A stretch of 64,000 bases of DNA, from assembly GCA_010093515.1 (NCBI GenBank), contig MU001678.1, positions 390,931 through 454,930 on the forward strand, in the 5' to 3' direction. A program made the translations under genes and the position numbers. Positions within the stretch are counted from its first letter, which is position 1. Every line of letters starts with the position of its first letter. The notes below the pieces were generated by a model that searched no databases, was not told the DNA's origin, and saw only the letters and a list, made by a program, of their open reading frames with translations. Source of the DNA: Lineolata rhizophorae (lineage: Eukaryota; Ascomycota; Dothideomycetes; Lineolatales; Lineolataceae). This document shows positions 1 to 10,929 of this stretch, piece by piece.

Positions 1-1245
1 CATGAGTTCAAGGTCGTTGCTGTCTGCGGTATTGAAGTCATTGTTGTTCCAGAATACTTGAGTTAGATGCTGGTGTTCACGGATCAATTTATCCTTGGCC
101 GCAGCCCAATTTTCTCCTGCAAGCGTCTTCTTGATAATGCCCATTTCCTCGCAAATCGTTTGGAACTCCTCCCGAATTGCACTGTATGAAGCATTGTCAA
201 GGCTCAGGTGGGCTTTGGCCTCATCAATGGTCATCTCCGAGGGAAATCGCGGCGGCCCAGGAGGATCTGGTTCAAATCCGGCATACTTGCGTGTATGCCG
301 TCGGCGCGATTTAGTAGCATAGCGCTCAAGATTTTCTTGCTCCCTTTGCGCTTTACGCTTTAGATGCTCACGAGCAACCTCTATAGGTGGTTCTGGTAGA
401 GCATGAATTTCTACTGTCGGTGACGCCCCGGGAATTGATACAGCGCCGCCTGTATTGGCCTAGAATTTGAGATCGCTTTAGAAAAGTTCTTGGACCCAAC
501 TATTGCTGTTTAGGCCACGCCTAAACGATTGCCTACGAAGGCAACGATAAACTGCGCAGGGGTGGGAGAAAATACCAGGAGTACAAGTTGTTCTTGGTCG
601 ATTGGCGACGAAGCTTGTCGCGTGGCAGCGCGCATGCCATTTGGATTTCGGAGTAGAAAGCCGTTCTTGTTGCGCACCCGGCTCAACTCGCGTTCTTTGA
701 TGGTGAATCCTTCAGCATTCAGTGTGGCCAGCATGTCCGCCTGGCTTACGTTGCGTTCCCAGAGTTCGCGCACACGCGCGACGAGCGCGTCATTCTTGTG
801 CGCAGGGTTTTGTTTGGACGGGAACTGCCATCGCTGCAACCGACACGTTAGGACTTTGCCCAGAAGCACGCGCCCTACGAAGTAAAAATACGGAGCAAGG
901 CGGTGCGGGAGTTGAGAAAGGCTAACCTTGAACTGAGTCTGAAACGCGCGCTTGCTGTGAAGCCGGCCGGAGTCAGCCATGTACCTTCGCGACGCGGTCT
1001 CTCGTGACGCGATCGCAGGTTTGGTGCACCTGGTCGTCCGTACTGCTTTGAGGACTGTATACATACCTTGGGGTAAAGCCTCGAGCCTCAAAGAATTGCA
1101 TAACCTCGTCGAGGGACTTGTCTTCCTCGATGTATAGGCGATAGCAGTCGGCCTGCTTGCCCTCCCAGCTGTACACCATGGCGGTGCGATGTCGTTCGAT
1201 GAATTCTGCGGAGTCTCCAAATTGCGTTTGTGGTGCGTACGGCAT
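1..1245 (-). CDS. Clr5-domain protein, partial (3' end beyond left edge)
   Basis: I rebuilt four exons: 1245-1067, 954-927, 833-576 and 459 to the window edge. The introns are 112, 93 and 116 bp (donors GTATGT, GTTAGC, GTATTT) and the frame is kept throughout. The first two exons and the start of the third encode a Clr5-type DNA-binding-like domain, with a YRLYIEEDKSLDEVMQFFEA core, then an FTPSKRAFQTQFKRW segment that forms only after splicing. A second helical segment (LVARVRELWERNVSQADML) resembles a further helix-turn-helix and is followed by a basic linker. The last exon is acidic/basic, with an EHLKRKAQREQENLERY charged helix. Clr5 is a fungal N-terminal domain named after a fission-yeast silencing factor, and most members have no known function. 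The start at 1245 is the first ATG before the domain. DNA binding is inferred from the family. Confidence 0.75.
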
Positions 1246-1882
1246 CCGGATCGGCGGATCGGTGGTTGAGAGATCGCTTTCCCTGTTTCCTGGCGGTCAC
1301 GTGAAGCCCAGGGGCCGAAGCGTGGCGGTGCCAAAGGCAAGCCGCAAGCACTTAGCCACAACGTACGGTTCACCAAACCTTTAGAATCAAGAACCAAAAC
1401 AATTAGCGCCTAGATATTCCGTAGTCCTGGTTAGAGTTAATAATGCTGCGCCTGTGTCCATTTTAGCATACAGTATCCTATATAGAAATGGGATAAGTCA
1501 AAGGCTGACCGATGGCAGCTTTTTTATCTCTCACGGGTAACTCTTCGTTAGCCCTCTCGTCGGCTTTATTTCGTTTTCCTCGAGTACGAAGTACAGAAGT
1601 AAAGCCCTACCAACATCCTCAGTGTGCAATTCACGTGCGGTGCCTCCCAGCCTGTGGAGATGGCGCATACATAGCCGACCTCGGCTGACGCCATCCCCGC
1701 AGCCACATCCCTCTAAAAAAGCGGGATGCAGATCTCGGACCCCGGGGACAAGCTCCAGCCAAGATACGAACAAGAAGAACGACAACAGCGTTCCTTATCC
1801 AATTCCACTTCCCTTTAGCGCCTTCTCTTCGTCCAATTCTTCATTTCCTACATCTCCCTCCCCACGATCTCCCCAATTGGTA
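1246..1882. other. Intergenic, divergent promoter region
   Basis: This lies between the leftward Clr5-domain gene and the rightward omega-amidase gene. The frame upstream of 1883 is open back to an ATG at 1622, but that stretch is Ser/Pro-rich and unlike the enzyme family, so I treat it as 5' leader. No motif stands out. Confidence 0.5.
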
Positions 1883-2830
1883 ATGCAGCTCCTCTCCCGC
1901 ATCTCGACTCGCTCGTTCACATCCACAATGTCGTCAACGACGCCTCTGCTTAAAGCCCCTGTCAAGCTCGCCCTCGTGCAGCTCTCGGGCTCGCCCGACA
2001 AGGGCCGCAACCTCGCGCACGCGCGGGCCAAGGTGCTCGAGGCGGCGTCGCGCGGCGCGCGCATCGTGGTGCTGCCCGAGTGCTTCAATTCGCCCTACGG
2101 GACGAAGTACTTCCCCGAGTACGCGGAAACGCTGCTGCCGTCGCCGCCGTCGGAGGCGCAGTCGCCCAGCTACCACGCGCTGGCGGCCATGGCCAGGGAC
2201 GCGGGCGCCTACTTGGTCGGCGGCAGCATCCCCGAGTACGAGCCCGCGACCAAGAACCTGTACAACACGTCGCTGACGTTCGCCCCCTCGGGCGCCCTGC
2301 TCGCCACGCACCGCAAGGTCCACCTCTTCGACATCGACATCCCCGGCAAGATCACCTTCCGCGAGTCCGACGTCCTGTCCCCCGGCAACAAGCTGACCAT
2401 GATCGACCTGCCCGAGTACGGCCTCATCGCCGTCGCCATCTGCTACGACGTGCGCTTCCCGGAGCTGGCCATGATCGCCGCTCGCAAGGGCGCCTTCTGC
2501 CTGCTGTACCCAGGCGCCTTCAACATGACCACGGGCCCGCTGCACTGGGAGTTGCAAGCGCGAGCCCGCGCCATGGACAATCAGGTTTATGTTGGCTTGT
2601 GTTCGCCTGCAAGGGACACGGGCGCCGATTACGTCGCATGGGGGCACAGCACACTTGTGGGGCCTAACGCAGACATCATGGAGAAGCTAGATGAGAAGGA
2701 AGGTATCATAATTGCGGAGCTGAACCATGCACGCATCGAGGAAGTAAGAAAGGGAGTCCCGTTGTACACGCAAAGGCGATTCGACGTCTATCCAGATGTT
2801 AGCGCAGGGAATGTAAAATACGACGAGTGA
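1883..2830 (+). CDS. Omega-amidase / Nit-type carbon-nitrogen hydrolase
   Basis: This intronless gene encodes 315 residues. The protein closely follows the human NIT2 pattern. The catalytic Glu is E66 in VVLPECFNSPYG, the Lys is K145 in HRKVHLFDIDIPGK and the nucleophile is C187 in VAICYDVRFPEL. The late motifs YPGAFNMTTGPLHWEL and YVAWGHSTLVGP are also present. Family members hydrolyse alpha-ketoglutaramate and alpha-ketosuccinamate to the keto acids and ammonia, closing the glutamine transaminase cycle. Two in-frame ATGs are plausible. The one at 1883 adds a 15-residue Arg/Ser-rich, acid-free leader (MQLLSRISTRSFTST) that looks like a mitochondrial presequence, and the one at 1928 gives a 300-residue cytosolic form. 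I took 1883 as the outer start. An ATG at 1622 is also in frame but is unlikely. Fungal Nit3 is the closest alternative name. Confidence 0.92.
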   Translation: MQLLSRISTRSFTSTMSSTTPLLKAPVKLALVQLSGSPDKGRNLAHARAKVLEAASRGARIVVLPECFNSPYGTKYFPEYAETLLPSPPSEAQSPSYHALAAMARDAGAYLVGGSIPEYEPATKNLYNTSLTFAPSGALLATHRKVHLFDIDIPGKITFRESDVLSPGNKLTMIDLPEYGLIAVAICYDVRFPELAMIAARKGAFCLLYPGAFNMTTGPLHWELQARARAMDNQVYVGLCSPARDTGADYVAWGHSTLVGPNADIMEKLDEKEGIIIAELNHARIEEVRKGVPLYTQRRFDVYPDVSAGNVKYDE

Positions 2831-3540
2831 AAGGGAACAAATTATACTATATATAGACACCAAAGACCTACCTTGCCCCGAGGCACGACGATTGTCCACT
2901 ACTTCTCCTTCACTGTCTCGTTCACCACGAAGACGATCCATAATGCACGGGCAAGTAATAATACACCAATAGTCTTTTGACACAACTCAACTACGCCGCA
3001 GCTGTCCTACTATGAGGCATACCTTCGAATCGGACCTGACGTTGTCCACATGTCCTGGTCCTCCACAGCTCCGTATTACTTTACAAAATCCAATGAAAAC
3101 AAAAAGAAAACAAAACAAAACATTTGGTTTGGCACGCTGCTTGCGCGCTTTGTCAACCTTCCACCAACGCCTTTCGCTGCATGATGATTATTGTCGAAAG
3201 GAGCAGCCTGAATAGCCGTTCTCCTTTAGCCTCGCCAATAGACGCGCCCTTTGAGAATAATAATGCCAGTTGCCGTATGCTCGGATGCGGCTAACAGAAA
3301 GTTGAAAAAGCCCCTGAGAACCCATGACAGAAGCGCAAAAGAAGAAAAACACAATACTATGGACATGAAAAGGAGCCGTCAAGACAAAGTAAAAGACAAG
3401 AGTCCGATGAAAGCCAATCAAGTTCCGCGAGTCCAGCAAAGGCGTAGTTTGGTATCCGGGAATCCCTTGTCGACTAGGTACGCAACCACCCCTCAACTCG
3501 TCTCGCAAACACGTGGCAATCCACGTGGGAAGTCCAAATT
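2831..3540. other. Convergent intergenic region
   Basis: This separates the 3' ends of the omega-amidase gene (plus) and the large membrane protein gene (minus). It presumably holds both 3' UTRs. I see A-rich stretches near 3095-3120 and 3335-3350 but no gene. Confidence 0.5.
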
Positions 3541-6500
3541 TCAAATGCTGCCAGCCTGGTGCAAGAGCAGCACCACGACGAGGATGACGACAGGGATCAG
3601 GCAGCACAGCACGGCGCTCGTATACCTCGCCACACACTTCTGCGTCCTGCCGAAACTCTCAATCTGCCCATCGCTCAGGCGGCTCACGATCGGATCGAGC
3701 ACGCCCAATCCGAATAGCAACAGCAGCGGCGGGAACCAGATCAAACACGCGAACGCGAACCAGGAGAGGAAGCTCTTGCGGCGGCGCGTGCGGCTCCACA
3801 CGGACGAGTCTGGGCGATAACGCGGATATAGGCGCGGTCCACTGCTGGCGCTGCCGTACGAGAAGGGCGGACTGCCCGCTCCATCGCCAACGGCGCCTCC
3901 GTTGTTCACGACACCACCACCTTCGAGAGCAGGGTACACGACAGCGCGGGCCTCCTTGTTGCGCGCCATCGGGCGTAGTGGCAGCGCAGCCGCCAAGGGC
4001 GAGTCCTGGCCGCTCAAGAAATGCGAAAAGCGCCTCACTTCGCCGCTACCACCGGCGTGATGAGTGTGGCGGCTCGCTGCCACGGGCGTTATCGGAGACG
4101 TGGTTGGTTGCAGTGGCAAGGAGTGTTGATGAAGGCGGAGCTGCCGAAGCTGCGTCTGCGACTGGACCGAGGCACGATGGGCCGCCTTTTGAGCCGTTTT
4201 GAGACGCGCGGCGTCCAAAGGAGATAGCTTGCCTTTGGAACTCTTGAGGTGTTCTTGGCCGAGCGGGGAGCGCTTGTGTCCTTTGACGCTAGACAGCATC
4301 GAGTAGCTCGACTTGTGCATGCTGGTGCCGTCAGAAGCCTTGGTGAAAAGTGTCGCGTTGTCGGGAGACATGCCCTGCCGGTGCTTCGGCAAATACAGTT
4401 TCGGAGCAAAGCTTTTCGGCGAAGGAGAATCGTTCGAGTTCGGATTCGCCATGCCAAGCGGCGATTTCTTGTACGCGTGGGACACACCAGGCTGGCCGTT
4501 GTTGGTCGGCGTGTTGCTCCACGGATTATTCTGCGTGCCCCCCGACGTTCCCGCAAGACTACTGCCCGCATCGCGCATGTTGCTGCCTTCCGGAGTGCCC
4601 GTGAAGTTCGCTTTGGGGCCAAGGACAGCAAGTTTTCCAAACGAATCGTCCCGATTTGGAGAAAACGGGTTGATGAACATGGGCCTCTTTCCGTAGCTTC
4701 CGGACCTTGCGCGCTCCTCCTGCGTATCCGGATCCTGGGGCGGGCTCGGCTGATGGTCGTCGTCGTACAGAATCTCCTCGTACGGCTCCGAGCTCAGGGA
4801 GAGCGTGTTGCGATGTTGCGGCAGCTGGTCCGGCGCCAGCGGGCCGTTCTCTGGGTGGTGGCGGCGTGAGGCTGGAGCGTGTCCAAAGGGCATGAGCGAG
4901 TCGACAGCGTGATGCTGCTTCTGCGTCTGAGGTTGCGGTTGCTGCGGCGGCTGCGTGGTAGGCTTCTTGGAGGTCCGATTCTGAGAGGTAGACGACACCT
5001 CTCCGCCGTAGGGAGACGTCCCAGTATCGCCCGGATACGCAGTCGGGGTGCTCTGCGAAGGACCACCAAATGGCGAAGTGTTATTGAATGGATTGGTGAC
5101 TTCGTCGCCCGGAGTCAAGGCGAACGGGTTAGCCGAGCTCATCAGCGGTGACTTACTCTCCGAATACCCATGGGTCCCAGGTGGATCGTGACGGTATTCC
5201 GGCTCGTCGGCAATGTGCCGAGTAGTACCAAGGCTTGCATTGCTATCCGTGCCCGGAAGTGTCTGCCGCGTCCACTCTCCGGTTACATCGGCACGGCTCA
5301 GATCAGCGACTGTCTCCCAGTCGCCTTCATCATCGTCATCCTGTGGGGTGCCGGGCAAAGGCTCTTCGCCTGTGAACTTGGGCAGTTTCTTTGCTGGCGA
5401 GAGAGTCGGTCGAGGTGACCGCCTCTGCCACATTGCAGGGACGGTAGAACCGTTCGTATATTCACTCGTTTCCGTAGCGTAAGAGGCGCGGTTGTTCTCC
5501 TTGCGTTCATCCCGCTCCGGAGTATCCATAGTTGTCACCCAATCTGCTTCGTTCGATTCGTTCCGACCGGGCGTCACTGGCCCCTCGCGAGCTTGCAACA
5601 GAGTAGATCGCTCGCGCTCGCCATAGCCCCTCAGAGGACTAACGGGACTGCTCCTCTTCACGTTATCCGACTCGAGCGAACTGATGCCAATGGTGTCTCC
5701 CTGCCTATCCATCGTCCTACCCCGAGGGTGTTCTACGGTTGGAGACGACGAAGAAAACTTCTCCGCAAAGCGGGAGCTCCTGTTGGTTTCTGGAGAAGGA
5801 AGGCCAGTCGCTGACGGGCCCCCCGACAAAGGCGATACACTCCGACCACCCTCACCCCTCTGCTCGGAGTGATCCATGTTCTGCGATAGCATGAGCAAAT
5901 TCCGCGTGTCGCCGTAAGATGAGCCGTGCGAGAAGAAATCGGATTCGCCCATTCGGCCGGATTGGTGTGCGAACGGTGGCTTTGGAGCGCCCAGGTCGAT
6001 AGGCGGGCCCAGCACAGGCGGAGGAGGCGGGGCATCGCTAGGCGGCGAGCCGGCGGAGGCACGAAGCATGCGCGGAGCGTTCGCGCTGGAGGTGAGAGAC
6101 GTTTGCGCGGAGCGGAGAGAGCTCGATCCTTCTTCACCATGCGAGCTCGTGCCCATGCCCGAGGACTGGTAGCGATCGAGAATACTGCCGATGGTGCTAT
6201 CCTTCTGGTTTTCGAGAACGTGTGCGTCCGGGTGGCGGAAGAATTGGTCGTGCTCGAAAACGTTCGAACGCACCCGGCTCTGTCGCGCATGATCGGCGAA
6301 GAAGTTGGGGTACGAGTTTGGATCGACTTCGGACGAGTAGTCCGTTTCTCTCATGCGAACGCCGAAGGGAACGCTCCGACGCGGGTCGGCGCCGCTGCTG
6401 CGGAGCGAGGCCACCTCGAACGGATCGTTGGAAGCGGCCGGGTACACGGACTCGGCATCGTATGCGCCAATGACTTCGGACTCGGACGGGCCGTCGATGC

Positions 6501-7953
6501 TGTTGCCAGTGTTGTGTGTCGAGGGTTCTTGCGACGGACGGGCAGCAGCAGCGTCCAACGTCGTGGCATCGCCGGGTATCGGTGGTGGCGGCTCAAACGG
6601 CGGAAATGGCTCGGGGAACGAGGTTTGTTTGGGACTCTGCATCGGCTGCAGCTCGCTCTCTTCGTCCTGCGAACGGTTATCCTTTCTCCGAAGAAACGCC
6701 CGCGACATGCGCGTGATGAAAGACGGGGATGACAACGGTTTGTCCACCTTCAGCGGCGGAGGAACCGCGCCCTGGCTGCGATTACCTAACTGCGTATCGC
6801 TGTCGCTGGCGACCGGATATTTGGCTGCCATCGGCGCCGAGGCCGAAGGCTTCGGAGGGCGAATGGAAGGCCGCTTGAAGAGATGAGGTTTGTCACGTGC
6901 GATCTTCTCGTACGCCGAGGGCAGGTCGTCGTACAACGCCCTGGAGCTATGCGTCGACCGGTCGTCGAGGTGCGTCTTAGCGGCGCCGCACGGATCCATG
7001 TTTTCCTTGCCCAGCAGATCCGCGGTCGGGTCCGAGGTGAAGTAATCGAGCAGGTCGACCTCGCGGTCGCCGGGCGTCTCGATGTTGGATTCGCGGAGCG
7101 AGTCGTGCGGATTGACGAGGTCGAAAGAGGTGCCGCGGTAGTGGAGGGTGGTGGGCGTCGAGGTTTTGGGCGTGAGGGGAGGTGAAGCGGTGGCGGGCGC
7201 GGAAGTAGGAATCGCCGGACGGCTGGTTACCAAGGGAGCGGTCGGCACCGCGCCGGCGGAACGGGGCGGTTGGGGGAAGCGCGAGAGAGAGAAGGTCGAT
7301 GACGTCGTAAGCCCGGCCGACGAAGGCTGGTTGCTGGACGAGGTCGAGTAGCGCAGCGGTGAAGCGATCGCGGGCGCCGTCGCGCCTGCCGTGTCCGGAC
7401 GGGGCAGGCGCCGGATCGGCTTGGACGACTGCTTGAACTCGTCGAAGCGGGTGTGCGAGCGGTAGAAGTTCTCCGCCTCCTCCTGCGATGAGCGGCCCGA
7501 ACGGGGCGCCGCCACGCCTGCCGGGCTCGCGCTGGACCGCGGCCGCGGCGTTGCCTCCGGCGTTGGCAGCGGCCACGACTCGGCGGCGCGGGCGGATGGG
7601 GACTCTCGCCGCCGCGGCGCCGCCGTCAGCGGAGCGTTATCCTCGCGTGGCAGGGCAAGCGGTGGAGAAGAGCGTGCGCCCACGTGGGATTGAGGAGTCC
7701 TGCGACGCGTGGCCGTTGACGAGACGGACGGAACGCGCTCGACCGCGTGCAGGTCGGGCGTCTTGGGCCGCCGCTTGACCGTTCGGCCGCCCGGGAGCGG
7801 AGGTGGGCTGGGCGTCCACTGCAGCTTGTGGTAATCGTGCAGAGTGAGAGACTGGCCCGGGTGCCGCGATGGTGTTGAGCTAAGGGAGCTTTGGGCCGAG
7901 TGGAGCGGAGTCACCGGCGTCTGCACGCGGTGATGCGAGCGTGGAGTCGACAT
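3541..7953 (-). CDS. Large low-complexity protein with C-terminal membrane hairpin
   Basis: A single uninterrupted frame of 1470 residues. I do not recognise a named family. The first ~1300 residues are Ser/Pro/Thr-rich and largely disordered-looking. Near the N-terminus is a short ordered motif (LTLHDYHKLQWTPSPPP), and there are many SP/TP sites. The final ~80 residues carry two strongly hydrophobic segments, SFLSWFAFACLIWFPPLLLL and SAVLCCLIPVVILVVVLLL, separated by a polar stretch. That suggests a C-terminal hairpin anchor with most of the chain in the cytosol. Just before the first segment is a basic RTRRRKS cluster. An unbroken 4.4-kb frame that ends in membrane segments is strong evidence that it is real. 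The N-terminal Met at 7953 is the first in frame. Likely an ascomycete-specific membrane-anchored scaffold or phosphoprotein; the function is not known to me. Confidence 0.8.
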   Translation of the reverse strand: MSTPRSHHRVQTPVTPLHSAQSSLSSTPSRHPGQSLTLHDYHKLQWTPSPPPLPGGRTVKRRPKTPDLHAVERVPSVSSTATRRRTPQSHVGARSSPPLALPREDNAPLTAAPRRRESPSARAAESWPLPTPEATPRPRSSASPAGVAAPRSGRSSQEEAENFYRSHTRFDEFKQSSKPIRRLPRPDTAGATAPAIASPLRYSTSSSNQPSSAGLTTSSTFSLSRFPQPPRSAGAVPTAPLVTSRPAIPTSAPATASPPLTPKTSTPTTLHYRGTSFDLVNPHDSLRESNIETPGDREVDLLDYFTSDPTADLLGKENMDPCGAAKTHLDDRSTHSSRALYDDLPSAYEKIARDKPHLFKRPSIRPPKPSASAPMAAKYPVASDSDTQLGNRSQGAVPPPLKVDKPLSSPSFITRMSRAFLRRKDNRSQDEESELQPMQSPKQTSFPEPFPPFEPPPPIPGDATTLDAAAARPSQEPSTHNTGNSIDGPSESEVIGAYDAESVYPAASNDPFEVASLRSSGADPRRSVPFGVRMRETDYSSEVDPNSYPNFFADHARQSRVRSNVFEHDQFFRHPDAHVLENQKDSTIGSILDRYQSSGMGTSSHGEEGSSSLRSAQTSLTSSANAPRMLRASAGSPPSDAPPPPPVLGPPIDLGAPKPPFAHQSGRMGESDFFSHGSSYGDTRNLLMLSQNMDHSEQRGEGGRSVSPLSGGPSATGLPSPETNRSSRFAEKFSSSSPTVEHPRGRTMDRQGDTIGISSLESDNVKRSSPVSPLRGYGERERSTLLQAREGPVTPGRNESNEADWVTTMDTPERDERKENNRASYATETSEYTNGSTVPAMWQRRSPRPTLSPAKKLPKFTGEEPLPGTPQDDDDEGDWETVADLSRADVTGEWTRQTLPGTDSNASLGTTRHIADEPEYRHDPPGTHGYSESKSPLMSSANPFALTPGDEVTNPFNNTSPFGGPSQSTPTAYPGDTGTSPYGGEVSSTSQNRTSKKPTTQPPQQPQPQTQKQHHAVDSLMPFGHAPASRRHHPENGPLAPDQLPQHRNTLSLSSEPYEEILYDDDHQPSPPQDPDTQEERARSGSYGKRPMFINPFSPNRDDSFGKLAVLGPKANFTGTPEGSNMRDAGSSLAGTSGGTQNNPWSNTPTNNGQPGVSHAYKKSPLGMANPNSNDSPSPKSFAPKLYLPKHRQGMSPDNATLFTKASDGTSMHKSSYSMLSSVKGHKRSPLGQEHLKSSKGKLSPLDAARLKTAQKAAHRASVQSQTQLRQLRLHQHSLPLQPTTSPITPVAASRHTHHAGGSGEVRRFSHFLSGQDSPLAAALPLRPMARNKEARAVVYPALEGGGVVNNGGAVGDGAGSPPFSYGSASSGPRLYPRYRPDSSVWSRTRRRKSFLSWFAFACLIWFPPLLLLFGLGVLDPIVSRLSDGQIESFGRTQKCVARYTSAVLCCLIPVVILVVVLLLHQAGSI

Positions 7954-10929
7954 GTTGGCAAACTTGTCCCCAAATCCGGAACGCCTTGAATTCTTCCGAG
8001 CCCCCGAACTTCGGACAACAGTCCTTGAGTCTTCAGCCCTCAGCTTCTGTCGCCTCTCTTTTCGGTGCGTCTGGTAGCTCTTGACTTCGCCAACACTCCA
8101 GGTCCCTTCATCGTCGGTCCATCGCTAGCGCGCCAGATTGTTCGCCTAGTCGTATTCACGTCAACCGAGGGAGGTTCAGAGATCCGAACTTTGAGCTGCA
8201 TATAATGAGTTTCCCGTGCTTTGGCGTCGACCCTGTTTTGACTTTACTCTCAAACAGAGCCGTCAACTTGGAGCTCACAGGACATACATCAAGGATCAAT
8301 GGCATTACGTGCTCCAAGCCCAACCACCAGACATCTCCTGCGTTAACTTTCGTTTTTCTTGCTCCTCGTCTAGGTTTCCATCGAATCAAAAGGAGTTCCA
8401 GGGCCGGACTTCTATCCAGGAATGAAAAAAAAAAAAGAATAAACGAGGGACAAGACGCCAGAATGTCAAGACTGCAGGTCTTGACACACACGACACGAAC
8501 CGTGGAGTCCAGCAGGCGAGAGTCCGGGAGAGCAATAACAACAGAACGAAGAATCTAAGATCCGTACTCTACAAAAATGGAAACGTCCAACCTCGCGGTT
8601 GACCTATCAAACCGAAACTATGAGATAGAAGGGAAGGAGAGCATTAATTAAATCGTAGCGACAGAGGGAGCAGGGGCGCGGTCTCGTCGTGAGGGTCGTC
8701 GTAGCTCGTCGTCTTCTCGGATTCGAAGAACAACAGCAAGCAGCAGCAGCAGCAATTGTAGTAGTAGAGGTACGGAGTAGGTGGCCACCGGCCAGCCAGC
8801 GAGCGGCGACCACGCGTAGGACTTTTAAAAGGGCACCGTCCACCGGCACACCAAGTCCTCTTGCGGGAGCGGCAAACCAGCCCTTCCACTGGCCCACGGA
8901 ACGCACACACATGGCAACGCAAGCCCGCCGGGCCCGGAAACACAAGGTCCCTAGAGCCAGCCAAACAACCCACCACCGCCGGCCGACCTACCGCCTACCG
9001 TCGTCCCCCCGTCACCCGTTGGCCCCCCCTCCTCGTCGGACCCGTACCTGCTGAGCGAAGAGGCGTCCGCGCCCCCCAAGAGGTGAGGTGTGGTCGAGGA
9101 CGGGGAGGGCGGCGGCGGCGCGACTGGCCAGCCCGGTCCGGCGCCTTCCCTGCCGGCCTGCGCGGGCCGCCACCCTGCATAAGCCAATCAGGAGGCCGCT
9201 GCAGCGCGCGCCTTCGACTTCTCTTCGAGCGTCCCCGGGTACGCCGCAGCCGGCCGGCGGCCGCCTCTCCCACGAGGCCCTGGGCTTGCCCGCGCAAGAG
9301 GCGCCCTCTCCCGTCATCCAAAGAAGAGGGAGGATGGGGACCGTGACGGCCGCCCCCTCCATCCTCCCCCCCCCAAAAAAAAAACGATGGCGTCCACCCC
9401 CAGGCCTCGCGAAGGCTCGCTCGTTTTACGTACCGTTGCGCAAATGCGCAAAAGAGACGAGGTGGCCTCTTTGCCTTTGCGCCCCCCCCCCCCCCGCTTT
9501 TCCATCATCTCGGTGCCACCCACCCCGGTGGCTGAGGTGACCGCGGGACCACCCCCAGCCGGAGGCGCTCGCCGCGCGCCGCCTTCGGAGCCGGAGACAC
9601 GGTCCCCAAGGGGGCCAGCCAGTCGGCGTGCGCAGCGAGGGCTCCCGCCGCTGCAGGTCATCTCAGCGCAGTAGGGCTATGCTGGGGCCCCTCGTGCCCC
9701 GGGCCAACCAGCGTCTTTTCCGGGACGTTTTGTTCTGAGGCCCCGGGCTTTGTGTCGGCCTTTCGTCATGGCGCCAGCCCATCGGTCGTGCGTGTGCGCT
9801 CGCGCGCGCGCGCTCTCGTCTGCCTACTACCCACCCAATGCGCGTTCTGTTTCTTCGAGCGTCTGCGCGTGCCCCCGGGGAGCTGAAGGGAAAGACAGAA
9901 GAGGTGACTGTGAGGAAAGCCCAAACAGCCAAGCCTATCACATGCGATACGAGCCAGACTCCCCCGCCAGCCCGTGGCCCCCCTTCTCCCTATCGGACTC
10001 TCGCAACTTCGCTCGTCCCCTCGTCCTGAGAATCCCATTCGGCCGCGCCTTCCACACCGACAGAGGCACACGGACACCTCCGCCACGTAAAAATAAGGCC
10101 TCTTGTGTCCTAGCGAACGCATCCAGAACGCCGCGCCGCCATCTCACACCCAGCCTCCCATGTACCTAGTCTCTTCGGAGAACCCCGCCGGAATCTTTCG
10201 CGCCGCCCCGAGAACTGTCGAACACATCCCACCGCAGAGGCCGATCTCTCGACGGGGCGCCAGTGGGGGGGACGGATAGCGGAACCCCTGAAAGAAGCCA
10301 CGGCCCCGTCTCATGACCAGCCGGACGTTGCATTCTGCCCGCGAGCGTGCCGTCTGGCGTGTTCCGTGATCTCGTCTGTCTATGTAGTATGTAGCTCGAG
10401 CAATAGCAAGCGCGACCGTTTTGCGAACCCCCCATCCCGGGTTTCGCTGCAAGGGCCCGCACGTGTGGTGTGCCCTGCAGGATCGCCTTTTTTAATATTA
10501 TTGTTTTTTTTTTTTTCCCTCTCTGGTGGGCGGTGCATCGACCAGGCCGCGCGCTAATAAGTGCTGTTTCCTTCCATGCAGGGTGACGACAGCCTGATCT
10601 CTCCCTTGCTCTCTTCGCTTATGTGCTGCAGAGTGATGCCGAGGCGGCGGTTGTGGAGTCGGGATCGAACGGAGCGAACTTTTATTGGTCCGACACTTCC
10701 AGTGACATACAGGATATCGCATTTGTACGAAGAGCTGATTGGCAGTTTGCCCGAAAGGAAAAAAAAAAAAACTAGGTACGAAGGCGATAAAAGGCGACTT
10801 TGAAATCAAACGGAATCGGAATGATCCTCCCCCTACTCTCGAAGCGTCATGTAGAAATTTCAAACCCCATATCGACAGCCGCGTTTCCAGAGTCTTCCTG
10901 AATCTAGAGATTCCCGCCTAACCACGCAC
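7954..10929. other. 3-kb intergenic region without a supported gene
   Basis: Between the 5' end of the large membrane protein gene and the 3' end of urease. It holds low-complexity tracts: GCA/AGC triplets near 8735-8755, a C8A10 block near 9370, a run of about 15 C near 9485 and a CG run at 9801-9812. Frames here are short and compositionally driven on both strands. Confidence 0.55.
9801..9812. repeat. Alternating CG tract
   Basis: A pure CG alternation in intergenic DNA, one of several in the window (also near 17133, 19389, 42456, 42975 and 58720). Such tracts can adopt Z-form DNA. Confidence 0.8.
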
